DNA from: DAIDKA01 sp963726995
GTDB lineage: Bacteria > Pseudomonadota > Gammaproteobacteria > Steroidobacterales > Steroidobacteraceae
NCBI GenBank assembly: GCA_963726995.1
Contig: CAVSEP010000007.1
Span: forward strand, 186,001-250,000
Length of the DNA stretch: 64,000 nucleotides
Direction of reading: 5' to 3'
The notes under the pieces are model-generated. The model was not told the origin of the DNA and did not search any database. It worked only from the letters and a program-made list of their open reading frames with translations. The position numbers and the translations under genes were made by a program. Positions 46,213 to 54,570 of the stretch are shown here, piece after piece; positions within the stretch are counted from its first letter, which is position 1, and each line of letters opens with the position of its first letter.

Positions 46213-47487
46213 TTGAACGACGCCCGAACGCAAATTCTGCTGCTGCTGCTGCTGGGCCTGCTCGCCATCATCGCCTTCTCCTCGGGCACGGAAGTGGCGA
46301 TGCTGTCGGTGAACCGGTACCGCCTGCGACATCGCGCCAAGTCCGGCCAGCGCGCGGCGCGCCTGCTCGAGAAGCTGATGGAGCGCCCGGATGACTGGCT
46401 GGGCGTGAACCTCGTGATCCTGGCCGCCGCCAGCGTCTTCGCCTCGCAGGCGGCCACCATCCTCGCGCAGCGCTCCGGATTTCATCTGGCTGTGCCGGTG
46501 GCCGGCGCCATCCTGACCATCGTCATGATCGTCTTCGGGGAACTTGCGCCGAAGATTTTCGGAGCCACGTACGCGGAGCGCGTCGCGTTGAGCTCCGCCT
46601 ACGTCTACAGCGCCCTGGTGGTGGTCGCCCGCCCGGTGCTGTGGCTCACCAGCCGCAGCGCCTATGGGTTCCTGCGACTGTTCGGCGTGGTGCGATCGCG
46701 CCGCGACAATGAATCGCTGAGCGCCGATGAGCTGCGCATGGTCGTCGCCGAGGCCGGTCCCCTGCTGCCCGCGCGCCATCGGCAGATGCTGCTGTCGATC
46801 CTGGATCTGGGCCGCATCACGGTCAATGACATCATGATCCCGCGCCAGGAGATCACCGGCATCGATGTCACCGCATCCTGGGAGGATATCCTCGATCAGC
46901 TGCGCCAGACCCTGCACACCCGGCTGCCGGTGTACGAGGGCGAACTGGACAACATCCTGGGCGTGCTGCACATGAAGCGCATCGTGCAGGAGCTCGCCCG
47001 CGAGAGCCTGACGCGCGAGCGCCTCATCGAAATCGCGCGCAGCCGCGAGCCCTACTTCGTGCCGGAGGGCACGCCGCTGGGATTGCAGCTGGCCCATTTC
47101 CAGCGCAATCAGCGCCGCTTCGCCTTCGTGGTCAACGAATACGGTGATATCGACGGCCTGGTGACGCTGGAGGACATCCTCGAGGAAATCGTCGGTGAGT
47201 TCACCACCGACACCGCGACCATTGCGCACAAGGACGTGCACGTGGAAAAGCCTGGAGTCTTCATCCTCAACGCCGGGGCCACCATCCGCGCCCTGAACCG
47301 CGCGCTGCAGTGGCATCTGCCCACCGATGGACCCAAGACCATCAACGGCCTGCTGCTCGAACAGCTGGAAACCATCCCGCAGCCGGGCACCGCGCTGCGG
47401 GTCGGGGACTACCTGTTCGAGGTGCTGCAGATCGCGGACAACACCATTCGCACAGTGCGCGCCCAGGCCGACACGAAGCGCACTTAA
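46213..47487 (+). CDS. CorB/YfjD-type membrane protein (CNNM transporter, tandem CBS)
   Basis: A 424-residue protein: a DUF21/CNNM membrane domain (about 1-180) with FSSGTEVAMLSVNRYRLRH and MIVFGELAPKIFGATYA, then two CBS domains (about 200-330; IMIPRQEITGIDVTAS, FAFVVNEYGDIDGLVTLEDI) and a CorC-like C-terminal domain (FEVLQIADNTIRTVR). Members move Mg2+ or Co2+. The start is TTG at 46213, with GAGGAGCTG upstream as ribosome site; no ATG precedes the first helix. It is divergent from ffh, a conserved neighbour, and ends overlapping radA (four bases, convergent). Confidence 0.92.
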   Translation: MNDARTQILLLLLLGLLAIIAFSSGTEVAMLSVNRYRLRHRAKSGQRAARLLEKLMERPDDWLGVNLVILAAASVFASQAATILAQRSGFHLAVPVAGAILTIVMIVFGELAPKIFGATYAERVALSSAYVYSALVVVARPVLWLTSRSAYGFLRLFGVVRSRRDNESLSADELRMVVAEAGPLLPARHRQMLLSILDLGRITVNDIMIPRQEITGIDVTASWEDILDQLRQTLHTRLPVYEGELDNILGVLHMKRIVQELARESLTRERLIEIARSREPYFVPEGTPLGLQLAHFQRNQRRFAFVVNEYGDIDGLVTLEDILEEIVGEFTTDTATIAHKDVHVEKPGVFILNAGATIRALNRALQWHLPTDGPKTINGLLLEQLETIPQPGTALRVGDYLFEVLQIADNTIRTVRAQADTKRT

Positions 47488-48848
47488 GCGAACGCGAGCT
47501 TCACGGCCGCATCGATGCGCGCGACCGGAATGACTTCCAGTCCCGCGATCGGCTTGCGGGGCGCGTTCTCGCGCGCCACGATGACCCGCTCGAAGCCCTG
47601 GGTGGCGGCTTCCTTCAGCCGCTCCTCGCCATAGGCCACGGGCCGTACCTCTCCGGTGAGCCCTATTTCCCCGAATACGGCCAGCTGCCTGGGCAGCGCT
47701 CGTTCGCTCAGGCTCGAGGCGAGCGCCAGCACCACCGGCAGGTCCCAGCCGGTCTCGCTGATCTGCATCCCGCCCACGACGTTCACGAACACGTCGTGCT
47801 CCTGCAGGGACAGTTGCGCGTGCCGGTTCATCACCGCCAGCAGCATCGCGACCCGATTGGCATCCAGGCCCTGGGCGATGCGGCGCGGCGCGCCGAAGCG
47901 CATGCGATCAACCAGGGCCTGCAGCTCGATCAGCAGCGGCCGGCCGCCTTCGCGAGTCACGGTGACGATGCTGCCCGCGGCCGGCTCCGGGGAGCGCGCC
48001 AGGAAAATGGCGGCCGGATTGCGCACTTCAGCCAGCCCGCTGCCCGTCATGGCGAAGAACCCCAGCTCATGGGCCGCGCCGAATCGATTCTTGACCGCGC
48101 GCACGATGCGAAAGCGGCTGCCCGCCTCGCTTTCGAAATACAGCACGGTATCCACCAGATGTTCCAGCACGCGCGGTCCTGCGATCGCACCCTCCTTGGT
48201 GACGTGACCGACGATGATCACCGCGGTGTCCGTCGCCTTCGCGAAGCGCACCAGGGCAGCGGTGCATTCCCGCAGCTGCGACACGGCGCCCGCCGTGGCC
48301 CCGACATCTCCGCTGGCGAGGGTCTGGATGGAATCCACCACCAGCAGTCGGGCGCCTTGCGAGGCGGCATGTTCGAGAATGGTCGCCAGATCATGTTCGG
48401 CCACGAGCCGCAGTTGCGGAGCCTGCAGCTTCAGGCGCTGGGCGCGCAGGCCGATCTGGGCCACCGACTCCTCACCGCTGGCATACAGCACCGACCGTTG
48501 AGCGCTCGCGGCCGCGGCGGCCTGCAGCAGCAGGGTGGATTTGCCGATGCCCGGATCCCCGCCCAGCAAGGTCACCGAGCCTGCCACCAGGCCGCCGCCC
48601 AGGGCCCGGTCGAACTCCGACAGGCCGGTGGACAAGCGGACGGTGGACTCGGGGGTGGCCGACCCGAGGGCCTGGGGGGCCAGGCCACCGGCACCCCCCG
48701 AGGCGGGACCCGGGCGACCCAGGCCGGGCGACCGGGCCGCATCGCGCCGCACCAGGGAATTCCACTCTCCGCAGGCCGGACACTGGCCCACCCATTTGGC
48801 CGTCTGGCCCTCGCAGGCGGTGCAAAAGAACGCAATTGATGACTTCAT
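47484..48848 (-). CDS. radA: DNA repair protein RadA
   Basis: A 454-residue RecA-like ATPase/helicase that helps process recombination intermediates. The N-terminal zinc finger CTACEGQTAKWVGQCPAC, Walker A GDPGIGKST, Walker B LLVVDSIQTL, the RadA motif VKNRFGAAHE and a Lon-protease-like C-terminal domain (FVNVVGGMQISETGWDL) are all present. An insert rich in Gly/Pro follows the zinc finger (about 36-60). Family length (about 455). Divergent from the phosphatase gene across a 256-base gap. Confidence 0.97.
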   Translation of the reverse strand: MKSSIAFFCTACEGQTAKWVGQCPACGEWNSLVRRDAARSPGLGRPGPASGGAGGLAPQALGSATPESTVRLSTGLSEFDRALGGGLVAGSVTLLGGDPGIGKSTLLLQAAAAASAQRSVLYASGEESVAQIGLRAQRLKLQAPQLRLVAEHDLATILEHAASQGARLLVVDSIQTLASGDVGATAGAVSQLRECTAALVRFAKATDTAVIIVGHVTKEGAIAGPRVLEHLVDTVLYFESEAGSRFRIVRAVKNRFGAAHELGFFAMTGSGLAEVRNPAAIFLARSPEPAAGSIVTVTREGGRPLLIELQALVDRMRFGAPRRIAQGLDANRVAMLLAVMNRHAQLSLQEHDVFVNVVGGMQISETGWDLPVVLALASSLSERALPRQLAVFGEIGLTGEVRPVAYGEERLKEAATQGFERVIVARENAPRKPIAGLEVIPVARIDAAVKLAFA

Positions 48849-49012
48849 GCTCGCCTGCGATGCCCCTTAGAGCACCGGTTTGTGATCAGACACTCGGACT
48901 ATCGGGCGGACAATGCTAGCTTATGCAACTTAGAAGCGAGCAGCGGCCAGGCTCAAGGATGAGCGCTGCCTTAAGAGGAACAGGTCTTGTCGACGTTTCC
49001 GGATCTTCAACG

Positions 49013-49078
49013 CCGCCCGGTTGCCACCGTTGGGCGGATTAGCGCGGTGCGTAAAGCGTGACCGAGGTCACACTTTTT
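49013..49078 (+). promoter_or_regulatory. Leader region with two hairpins before the PP2C gene
   Basis: Two stem-loops precede the phosphatase start at 49105: CCGCCC-GGT-TGCC-ACC-GTT-GGGCGG (49013-49037) and GTGACCGAGGTCAC (49058-49071), the latter followed by ACTTTTT. The pair could be an attenuator, an operator or the 3' end of a short transcript in the 256-base radA-phosphatase gap. I found no convincing promoter box or small ORF in that gap. Confidence 0.35.
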
Positions 49079-49104
49079 CCCTGCGCTGATGGTGAGGCGG
49101 GTCG

Positions 49105-49929
49105 ATGAGTCTGCGCGGCAGGGTCCGTTTCGTCGGTCAGACGGACACCGGCAGAGTCCGGGAGCACAACGAGGACACCATCGCCTTCGATCCCGACATC
49201 GGGCTGCTGGTGCTGGCCGACGGCATGGGCGGCTACAACGCCGGTGAGGTGGCCAGCGGCATCGCCGTGAAGACCATCGTGAACCTGGTGCGTGAATCCG
49301 TCGAGCGCGAGGACCTGCGGATCCCCGATCAGGCCACGGGCATGTCCCGCGCCAGCATCATCCTGCGCGATGCCATCCACCGCGCCAACAAGATCATCTA
49401 TCAGACCGCCAGGGCCCAGCCCCAATGCGAAGGCATGGGCACCACCGTGGTCAGCGCCCTGATGTTCGACAACAAGATTGCCGTGGCGCATGTCGGCGAT
49501 TCGCGCATGTATCGGCTGCGCAGCGACAAGTTCGAACAGGTCACGATGGATCACTCGCTGCTGCAGGAGCTGGTCGATCGGGGCTTCTATTCACCCGAGG
49601 AAGCTCAGCGGGCGGCCAACAAGAACTATGTCACCCGCGCGCTCGGCGTCGAACAGAATGTCGAGGTCGAAATCCAGGAAGTACCCACGCAAAAGGGCGA
49701 CTTTTATGTCCTGTGCTCGGACGGCCTGTCCGACATGGTGGAAGATGACGATATTCACTTAACGATCAGCACCTTTGGTGCTAATCTTGAGACTGTTGCT
49801 AAGCAGTTGATTCAGTTGACGAATGACAATGGGGGACGTGATAACGTCTCCGTGGTCATGGCACACGTGGCCGAGAACTTCCCGGCAAACAAGGGCGTTC
49901 TCGACCGAATTCTAGGCTGGCTGGGCTGA
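49105..49929 (+). CDS. PP2C-family serine/threonine phosphatase
   Basis: A 274-residue metal-dependent phosphatase. Motifs are GRVREHNEDTIAF, LLVLADGMGGYNAGEVAS (catalytic DGMGG), GTTVVSALMFDNKIAVAHVGDSR, and FYVLCSDGLSDMVEDDDI, then the final Asp in NDNGGRDNVSVV. The set is full for bacterial Stp/PrpC. It likely removes phosphate from Ser/Thr kinase targets; no kinase gene is in the window. It is 20 bases before the FHA gene, so the pair is probably cotranscribed and works together. Confidence 0.95.
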   Translation: MSLRGRVRFVGQTDTGRVREHNEDTIAFDPDIGLLVLADGMGGYNAGEVASGIAVKTIVNLVRESVEREDLRIPDQATGMSRASIILRDAIHRANKIIYQTARAQPQCEGMGTTVVSALMFDNKIAVAHVGDSRMYRLRSDKFEQVTMDHSLLQELVDRGFYSPEEAQRAANKNYVTRALGVEQNVEVEIQEVPTQKGDFYVLCSDGLSDMVEDDDIHLTISTFGANLETVAKQLIQLTNDNGGRDNVSVVMAHVAENFPANKGVLDRILGWLG

Positions 49930-49949
49930 ACCTTCGTTAAGAGGCACGC

Positions 49950-50660
49950 ATGGCAAGGTTGATACTGAGCCTGGATAGCCAGGTGATGGCGGAATACAAC
50001 ATGAACAAGGAGCGGTACACGATTGGCCGTCTCCCTGATAATGACATCCGCATCGACAATGGCGCGGTCAGCGGCCATCACTCGCTGATCATCAATATCC
50101 TCAACGACTCCTTCCTTGAGGACCTGAACAGCACCAATGGCACCTACGTCAACGGCAAGCTGATCAAGAAGCATGCACTGCAGCATGGCGATGTCATCAC
50201 CGTCGGCCATCACCAGCTGCGCTTCGCCGAGGATGATGAGGCGCAGGACGATTTCGAAAAGACCATGGTGATCCAGCCCTCGCAGCGTCCGGTGGACAAG
50301 ATCCGCCAGGTGCGCGAGGCGGTCACGAATGCGGCCCCCGATGTCTCGGCTACCGCCTCTCGCAAGGCGCTCTCAAACGGCACCCAGGTCAAGAAAGCCA
50401 AGCTGCAGGTGCTCTCGGGCGCCTTCGCGGGTCGGGAACTGGAACTGAACAAGGCGCTGACCACCCTGGGACGCCCGGGCGTGCAGGTTGCCGCCATCAC
50501 CCACCGTCAGGACGGCTACTTCATCGTCCACGTGGACAGCGAGAAGGCCAACGACTACCCGCTGGTCAACGGCAATCCCATCGGCGCCCAGGCCACCCGG
50601 CTGAACGACAACGATGTGATCCAGCTGGCCGGAGTGAAGATGGGGTTCTTCGAGGGCTGA
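49950..50660 (+). CDS. Tandem FHA-domain protein
   Basis: A 236-residue protein. The first FHA domain (about 18-90) is canonical: YTIGRLPDNDIRIDNGAVSGHHS and STNGTYVNGKLI hold the phosphothreonine-binding Arg, Ser/His and Asn. A linker (about 92-145) contains FEKTMVIQPSQ, a Thr in an acidic context like the phospho-acceptor of GarA/OdhI-type FHA proteins. A second, degenerate FHA-like domain (about 148-236; LQVLSGAFAGRELELNKALTTLG) retains the Gly and Arg but little else. It follows the phosphatase, fitting a phosphothreonine switch. Convergent with alr. Confidence 0.9.
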   Translation: MARLILSLDSQVMAEYNMNKERYTIGRLPDNDIRIDNGAVSGHHSLIINILNDSFLEDLNSTNGTYVNGKLIKKHALQHGDVITVGHHQLRFAEDDEAQDDFEKTMVIQPSQRPVDKIRQVREAVTNAAPDVSATASRKALSNGTQVKKAKLQVLSGAFAGRELELNKALTTLGRPGVQVAAITHRQDGYFIVHVDSEKANDYPLVNGNPIGAQATRLNDNDVIQLAGVKMGFFEG

Positions 50661-51734
50661 TCAGATGGCCTCGTGCGGCACTCTTTGCCGCACGCCGCAG
50701 AGCATTTCGTAGGACACGGTGCCGGCATGGGAGGCGACCTCCTCCACCGGCAGTCCCGGCCCCCATAGCAGGCAGCGGGCGCCGACCTGCAGTTCCGGCA
50801 GCTCGGTCACATCCACCGCAATCATATCCATCGACACCCGCCCAACCAGCGGCGCCCGCCGGCCATCGACCAGCACCGGTGAACCGCCCTCGAGGCTGCG
50901 CAGCAGGCCATCGCCGTACCCTCCGGCGATGATGGCGATGCGCGAATCCCGCGCTGCGGTCCAGGCGGCCGCGTAGCCCACCGACTCGCCGCGGGGCACG
51001 CGCCGCAGGCCGATGATGGCCGACTCTAGCGTCATCACGGGCTTCAATCCCAGTTCACTGCCGCGAACGCCTGCGAAGGGTGACACCCCGTACAGCGCCA
51101 GCCCCGGGCGCACCCAATCCCCGGCGGCATCCGGCCAGCCGAAGATGCCCGCCGAATTGCCGATGCTGGTAGCCAGTCCCAGCGTGTCGGTGACGGCGCG
51201 AAAACGCTGCACCTGCTCGGAGGTCATCGAGGCATCCCGCTCATCGGCGCGGGCCAGATGGGTCAGCACGCGGATCTCGCGCAATGGCGTCGGTAGCGCA
51301 CGCAGGCGCGCCAGCGCCACCGGAAAATCCTCCGGCCTGAAACCCAGTCGGTTGATGCCGGTGTCGATCTTCACCCAGGCGGTCAGACGGAATGAGCCGC
51401 GGAAGCCTTCCAGCAGCGCCACCTGCAGCGGGTCGTGGACCACGATCTCGAAGCGATGCACCGCGGCCTCGATCAACTGCTCAGCGCTGAACACGCCCTC
51501 GAGCAGGATGATGGGCCGGGTGATGCCGGCCTCGCGCAGCATGATGCCCTCTTCCAGGCGCGCCACCGCAAAGGCATCCGCCTGCGGCAGGCCCACCGCC
51601 GTCATCACCAGACCATGTCCGTACGCATTGGCCTTCACCACCGCCATCACCTTGGATCCGGGTGCGCGGGCGCGGACGGTGTCGAGGTTGGCGCGCAGCG
51701 CGGCGGTGTCGATCACCGCGCGAATCAGCGGCAT
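50661..51734 (-). CDS. alr: Alanine racemase
   Basis: A 357-residue PLP enzyme making D-alanine for peptidoglycan. The PLP lysine lies in MAVVKANAYGHGLVM, the catalytic Tyr in SVGYAAAWTAA, and the C-terminal beta domain has RAPLVGRVSMDMIAVDVT. Typical family length (360). The ATG at 51734 is preferred over the GTG three bases earlier; it overlaps the dnaB stop (ATGA). The stop abuts the FHA gene stop on the opposite strand. The dnaB-alr order is standard in gammaproteobacteria. Confidence 0.97.
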   Translation of the reverse strand: MPLIRAVIDTAALRANLDTVRARAPGSKVMAVVKANAYGHGLVMTAVGLPQADAFAVARLEEGIMLREAGITRPIILLEGVFSAEQLIEAAVHRFEIVVHDPLQVALLEGFRGSFRLTAWVKIDTGINRLGFRPEDFPVALARLRALPTPLREIRVLTHLARADERDASMTSEQVQRFRAVTDTLGLATSIGNSAGIFGWPDAAGDWVRPGLALYGVSPFAGVRGSELGLKPVMTLESAIIGLRRVPRGESVGYAAAWTAARDSRIAIIAGGYGDGLLRSLEGGSPVLVDGRRAPLVGRVSMDMIAVDVTELPELQVGARCLLWGPGLPVEEVASHAGTVSYEMLCGVRQRVPHEAI

Positions 51735-53137
51735 CACCGCAAAATGCCCTCGGCGTACGAGTCCGGCGCGTAGTTGGCGAAGCGTGTGTACTGGCCCTGG
51801 AAGGTGAGCAGGAAAGTGCCGATCTCACCGTTACGGTGTTTGACCAGATCGATTTCCGCGATGCCCTTTTTCGTCGTGTTCTTGTCGTACACTTCTTCGC
51901 GGTAGATGAGCAGGATCATGTCTGCATCCTGTTCAATCGCGCCACTTTCGCGAAGATCCGACATCACCGGCTTCTTGTGTTCCCGCGATTCCACGCCGCG
52001 ATTCAGCTGCGACAGCGCAATCACCGGCACGGCCAGTTCCTTGGCCAGCACCTTGAGGCTGCGTGAGATCTCGGCGATTTCCGTGGCGCGATTTTCCTTG
52101 CTGCCCGGCACCTGCATCAGCTGCAGGTAATCAACGACCACCAGTCCCAAACCGTGTTCGCGTTTCAGACGACGCGCGCGCGCGCGCAGATCCGTCGGCG
52201 TCAGTGCCGGCGTCTCATCGATGAAGATCTTCGCTTCCGAGAGCTGGCTGGTGGCGCTGGTGATGCGCGCCCAATCCTCATCCGCAATCTTTCCGGAGCG
52301 CAGGCTGCCCAGCGGCACGCTGCCGATGGAGGCCAACATGCGGGTGATGATCTGCTCGGAGGGCATTTCCAGGCTGAAGATGGCCACGGGAGCGCGGATG
52401 CTGGGATTGATGGCGGCGTATTCGGCCATGTTCACGGCCAGCGTCGATTTGCCCATGGAGGGACGGCCGGCGACGATCACCAGATCCCCGGGACGCAGGC
52501 CACCGGTCATCTTGTCGAAGTCGGCAAAGCCGGTGGCCAGGCCCCGCATCGCACCGGGGTTGCTGTGCCACTCATCGATCTGGTCGATGACCGCCGGCAG
52601 CATCTCGGCGACGGAACGGGCGCCACCGCCCGCGCGGGCACCGGCCTCGGCAATGGCGAAGACGCCCTGCTCGGCGCGGTCCACGAGATCCCGCGCGGTT
52701 TCGCCGTCGGTGTTGTATGCCGAGGCTGCGATCTCGGTGCCGGTCTTGATCAGCTGCCGCAGCAGCGAGCGCTCATGCACGATTTCGGCATAGGCGCGGA
52801 CGTTGGCGGCCGTGGGGGTATCGCGGGCGAGCGTGCCCAGGTAGGCCAGGCCCCCGACATCCGCGAGCTGGCCATGGCGTTCAAGGTGTTCGGATACGGT
52901 GACCGCATCGGTGGCCTTCTGATTGGTGGCCAGCGACCGGATGGCATCGAAAATGGTCCGATGATCGGGACGGTAGAAGTCCTCCGTCTGGACCACGTCG
53001 GAGACGTTGAACCAGGCGGAGGAATCCAGCAGCAGGCCGCCCAGCACTGCCTGTTCCGCCTCCAGCGAGTGCGGGGGCGTGCGGACGTCTGCGACCTCAC
53101 TGCCTTCGTCGCGGCGCGATTTGGCCAGGCCAGCCAT
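51734..53137 (-). CDS. dnaB: Replicative DNA helicase DnaB
   Basis: A 467-residue hexameric helicase that opens the replication fork. The N-terminal domain has PPHSLEAEQAVLGGLLLD. The RecA-like domain shows Walker A VAGRPSMGKSTLA, Walker B LVVVDYLQLM, and the arginine-finger region REVYDKNTTKKGIAE, with PVIALSQLNRGVESR and SDLRESGAIEQDADMILL. Full length. In rplI-dnaB-alr order, 24 bases after rplI. Confidence 0.97.
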   Translation of the reverse strand: MAGLAKSRRDEGSEVADVRTPPHSLEAEQAVLGGLLLDSSAWFNVSDVVQTEDFYRPDHRTIFDAIRSLATNQKATDAVTVSEHLERHGQLADVGGLAYLGTLARDTPTAANVRAYAEIVHERSLLRQLIKTGTEIAASAYNTDGETARDLVDRAEQGVFAIAEAGARAGGGARSVAEMLPAVIDQIDEWHSNPGAMRGLATGFADFDKMTGGLRPGDLVIVAGRPSMGKSTLAVNMAEYAAINPSIRAPVAIFSLEMPSEQIITRMLASIGSVPLGSLRSGKIADEDWARITSATSQLSEAKIFIDETPALTPTDLRARARRLKREHGLGLVVVDYLQLMQVPGSKENRATEIAEISRSLKVLAKELAVPVIALSQLNRGVESREHKKPVMSDLRESGAIEQDADMILLIYREEVYDKNTTKKGIAEIDLVKHRNGEIGTFLLTFQGQYTRFANYAPDSYAEGILR

Positions 53138-53161
53138 GTGAGTGCGCGACCTCCCGTGCAG

Positions 53162-53611
53162 TTACTCCTCGGGGACGATGACCACCGGCAGGGCGAAGTT
53201 CACGTCGGCGTGCAGGTGCAGCTCGACGGAGTAATCGCCGATCATGCGCAGCGGACCGGTCGGCAGGCGCACTTCACTGCGCGCGAGCGCGTGGCCGGCC
53301 TTCGTAGCGGCTTCCGCGATATCGCTGGTACCGATGGAGCCGAAGAGCTTGCCTTCGGTTCCCGCCTTGGCGGCGATCGTGAGCTTGAAGTCCTTGAGCT
53401 TCTCGACCCGCCCCTGGGCGGCGGCGAGCTGGTCGGCCGCGTGCTTTTCCAGCTCGTGGCGGCGGGCTTCGAATTTCGCGACGTTGGCGGCAGTGGCCAG
53501 CGTGGCCTTGCCCTTCGGTAACAGGAAGTTGCGGCCGTAGCCCGACTTCACCTTCACCCGGTCGCCGATGGTGCCGAGGTTGGCAACTTTCTCAAGCAGA
53601 ATGACATCCAT
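53162..53611 (-). CDS. rplI: 50S ribosomal protein bL9
   Basis: A 149-residue bL9 with MDVILLEKVANLGTIGDRVK at the N-terminus, a long connecting helix, and the C-terminal domain (GKLFGSIGTSDIAEAA, MIGDYSVELHLHADV). Length equals E. coli (149). It follows rpsR by eight bases, completing rpsF-rpsR-rplI; the E. coli priB is absent between rpsF and rpsR. Confidence 0.97.
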   Translation of the reverse strand: MDVILLEKVANLGTIGDRVKVKSGYGRNFLLPKGKATLATAANVAKFEARRHELEKHAADQLAAAQGRVEKLKDFKLTIAAKAGTEGKLFGSIGTSDIAEAATKAGHALARSEVRLPTGPLRMIGDYSVELHLHADVNFALPVVIVPEE

Positions 53612-53619
53612 GGCGTTTC

Positions 53620-54003
53620 TCAGTGCTGATCGGTGTAGGGCAGCAGGGACAGGAAGCGCGCGCGCTTGATCGCCGTGGCGAGCTGACGCTGATAGAACGA
53701 CTTCGTGCCCGTGATGCGGCTGGGGACGATCTTGCCCGTCTCGGTGACATAGCCCTTGAGCGTGGCCAGATCCTTGTAGTCGATGGATTTGACGTTATCG
53801 GCCGTGAAGCGGCAGAACTTCTTGCGACGCGAGAAACGGCTGCCGCCGCCACTACCCCCGCTGCCGCCGCTGCCACCACCACCGTAGCCGCCGCCACCGC
53901 CACCGCCGTAGCCGCCACCGCCACCGCCACCACCGCCGTAGCCGCCGCCACCGCCGCCGCCGCCGTAACCACCACCGCTGCCGCCGTTACCACCGCCGAT
54001 CAT
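53620..54003 (-). CDS. rpsR: 30S ribosomal protein bS18 with a glycine/tyrosine-rich N-terminal extension
   Basis: A 127-residue bS18. The core from residue 55 (SRFSRRKKFCRFTADNVKSI, then DYKDLATLKGYV, KIVPSRITGTKSFYQRQLA, RARFLSLLPYTDQH) matches the usual 75-residue protein and contacts bS6 and 16S rRNA. Residues 1-54 are a low-complexity stretch of Gly with Tyr at 13, 22, 32 and 40 and some Ser, not seen in textbook bS18. The ATG at 54003 overlaps the rpsF stop (ATGA), and no other start codon exists before the core, so the extension must be translated. Its function is unknown. Confidence 0.95.
   Translation of the reverse strand: MIGGGNGGSGGGYGGGGGGGGYGGGGGGGGGYGGGGGGGYGGGGSGGSGGSGGGSRFSRRKKFCRFTADNVKSIDYKDLATLKGYVTETGKIVPSRITGTKSFYQRQLATAIKRARFLSLLPYTDQH
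53842..53997 (-). repeat. Low-complexity GGN/TAC coding tract in rpsR
   Basis: About 156 bases of near-pure GGC/GGT codons broken by TAC (Tyr) and a few AGC (Ser) codons: an irregular repeat of Gly runs of seven to nine ended by Tyr. Such tracts are prone to slippage, so the exact copy number may vary between strains or be affected by assembly. It encodes the N-terminal extension of bS18. Confidence 0.9.
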
Positions 54004-54410
54004 GATGCATTCTCCCCGACTGCCGGCAGGTCCTCATCGTCGGAACCCTGGTCATCGCGACCACGATCACGGCGACCGCCGCCTTCCTCATCCTCGCCCC
54101 GCGCCATCGGCGAGGGCTCAGTGACCGCCTCATCCATTTGCACGACCAGGTGACGCAGCACGGCGTCGCTGAAACGGAACGCGCCGGTGAGCTCGTTCAG
54201 CGTCTTCTGGTCACATTCGATATTTAGCAGCACATAGTGCGCCTTGTGGACCTTGGCGATCGGGAACGCCAGCTGGCGACGACCCCAATCCTCAAAGCGG
54301 TGCACCTGGCCGTTGCCATTGGCGATCATCGACTTGTAGCGCTCGACCATCGCCGGGACCTGTTCACTCTGGTCCGGATGGACCAGGAACACGATTTCGT
54401 AATGCCTCAT
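54000..54410 (-). CDS. rpsF: 30S ribosomal protein bS6
   Basis: A 136-residue bS6, partner of bS18 on the 30S platform. MRHYEIVFLVHPDQSEQVPA starts the core; GQVHRFEDWGRRQLAFPIAK and HYVLLNIEC complete it. The C-terminal tail (about 100-136) is charged and rich in D, E, R and G, longer than a simple poly-Glu tail. Its stop overlaps the rpsR start (ATGA). The strong AAAAGGAGG ribosome site precedes its ATG. Confidence 0.97.
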   Translation of the reverse strand: MRHYEIVFLVHPDQSEQVPAMVERYKSMIANGNGQVHRFEDWGRRQLAFPIAKVHKAHYVLLNIECDQKTLNELTGAFRFSDAVLRHLVVQMDEAVTEPSPMARGEDEEGGGRRDRGRDDQGSDDEDLPAVGENAS

Positions 54411-54432
54411 TGAGTCCTCCTTTTGGACTTAA

Positions 54433-54463
54433 GCCACCCGGTCAAGGCATTTGCCGGTGTGGC
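54433..54463 (-). promoter_or_regulatory. Candidate S6:S18-binding leader hairpin before rpsF
   Basis: On the minus strand GCCACaCCGG, 12 bases, CCGGgTGGC forms a stem of about nine pairs, 23 bases before the rpsF start. It contains an ACACCG motif like the exposed CACCG/CCG element of the known S6:S18 autoregulatory mRNA leader. Assignment rests on position and motif; covariation was not tested. Confidence 0.4.
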
Positions 54464-54570
54464 AAGGAGAACCGGAACCGCACCGTTTCTGGCGCAGGAC
54501 CGGCCTATCCCCCTGAAATCAGGGGTCGCGCAGCATACTCAAACGGGGCGTCGGCCGCAATCAGCCGGCC

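Noticed and set aside
53842..53997. Repetitive GCC/CCG tract as a possible CRISPR or satellite
   Set aside because: The repeats are codon-level Gly runs inside rpsR, with no spacers and no cas genes nearby.
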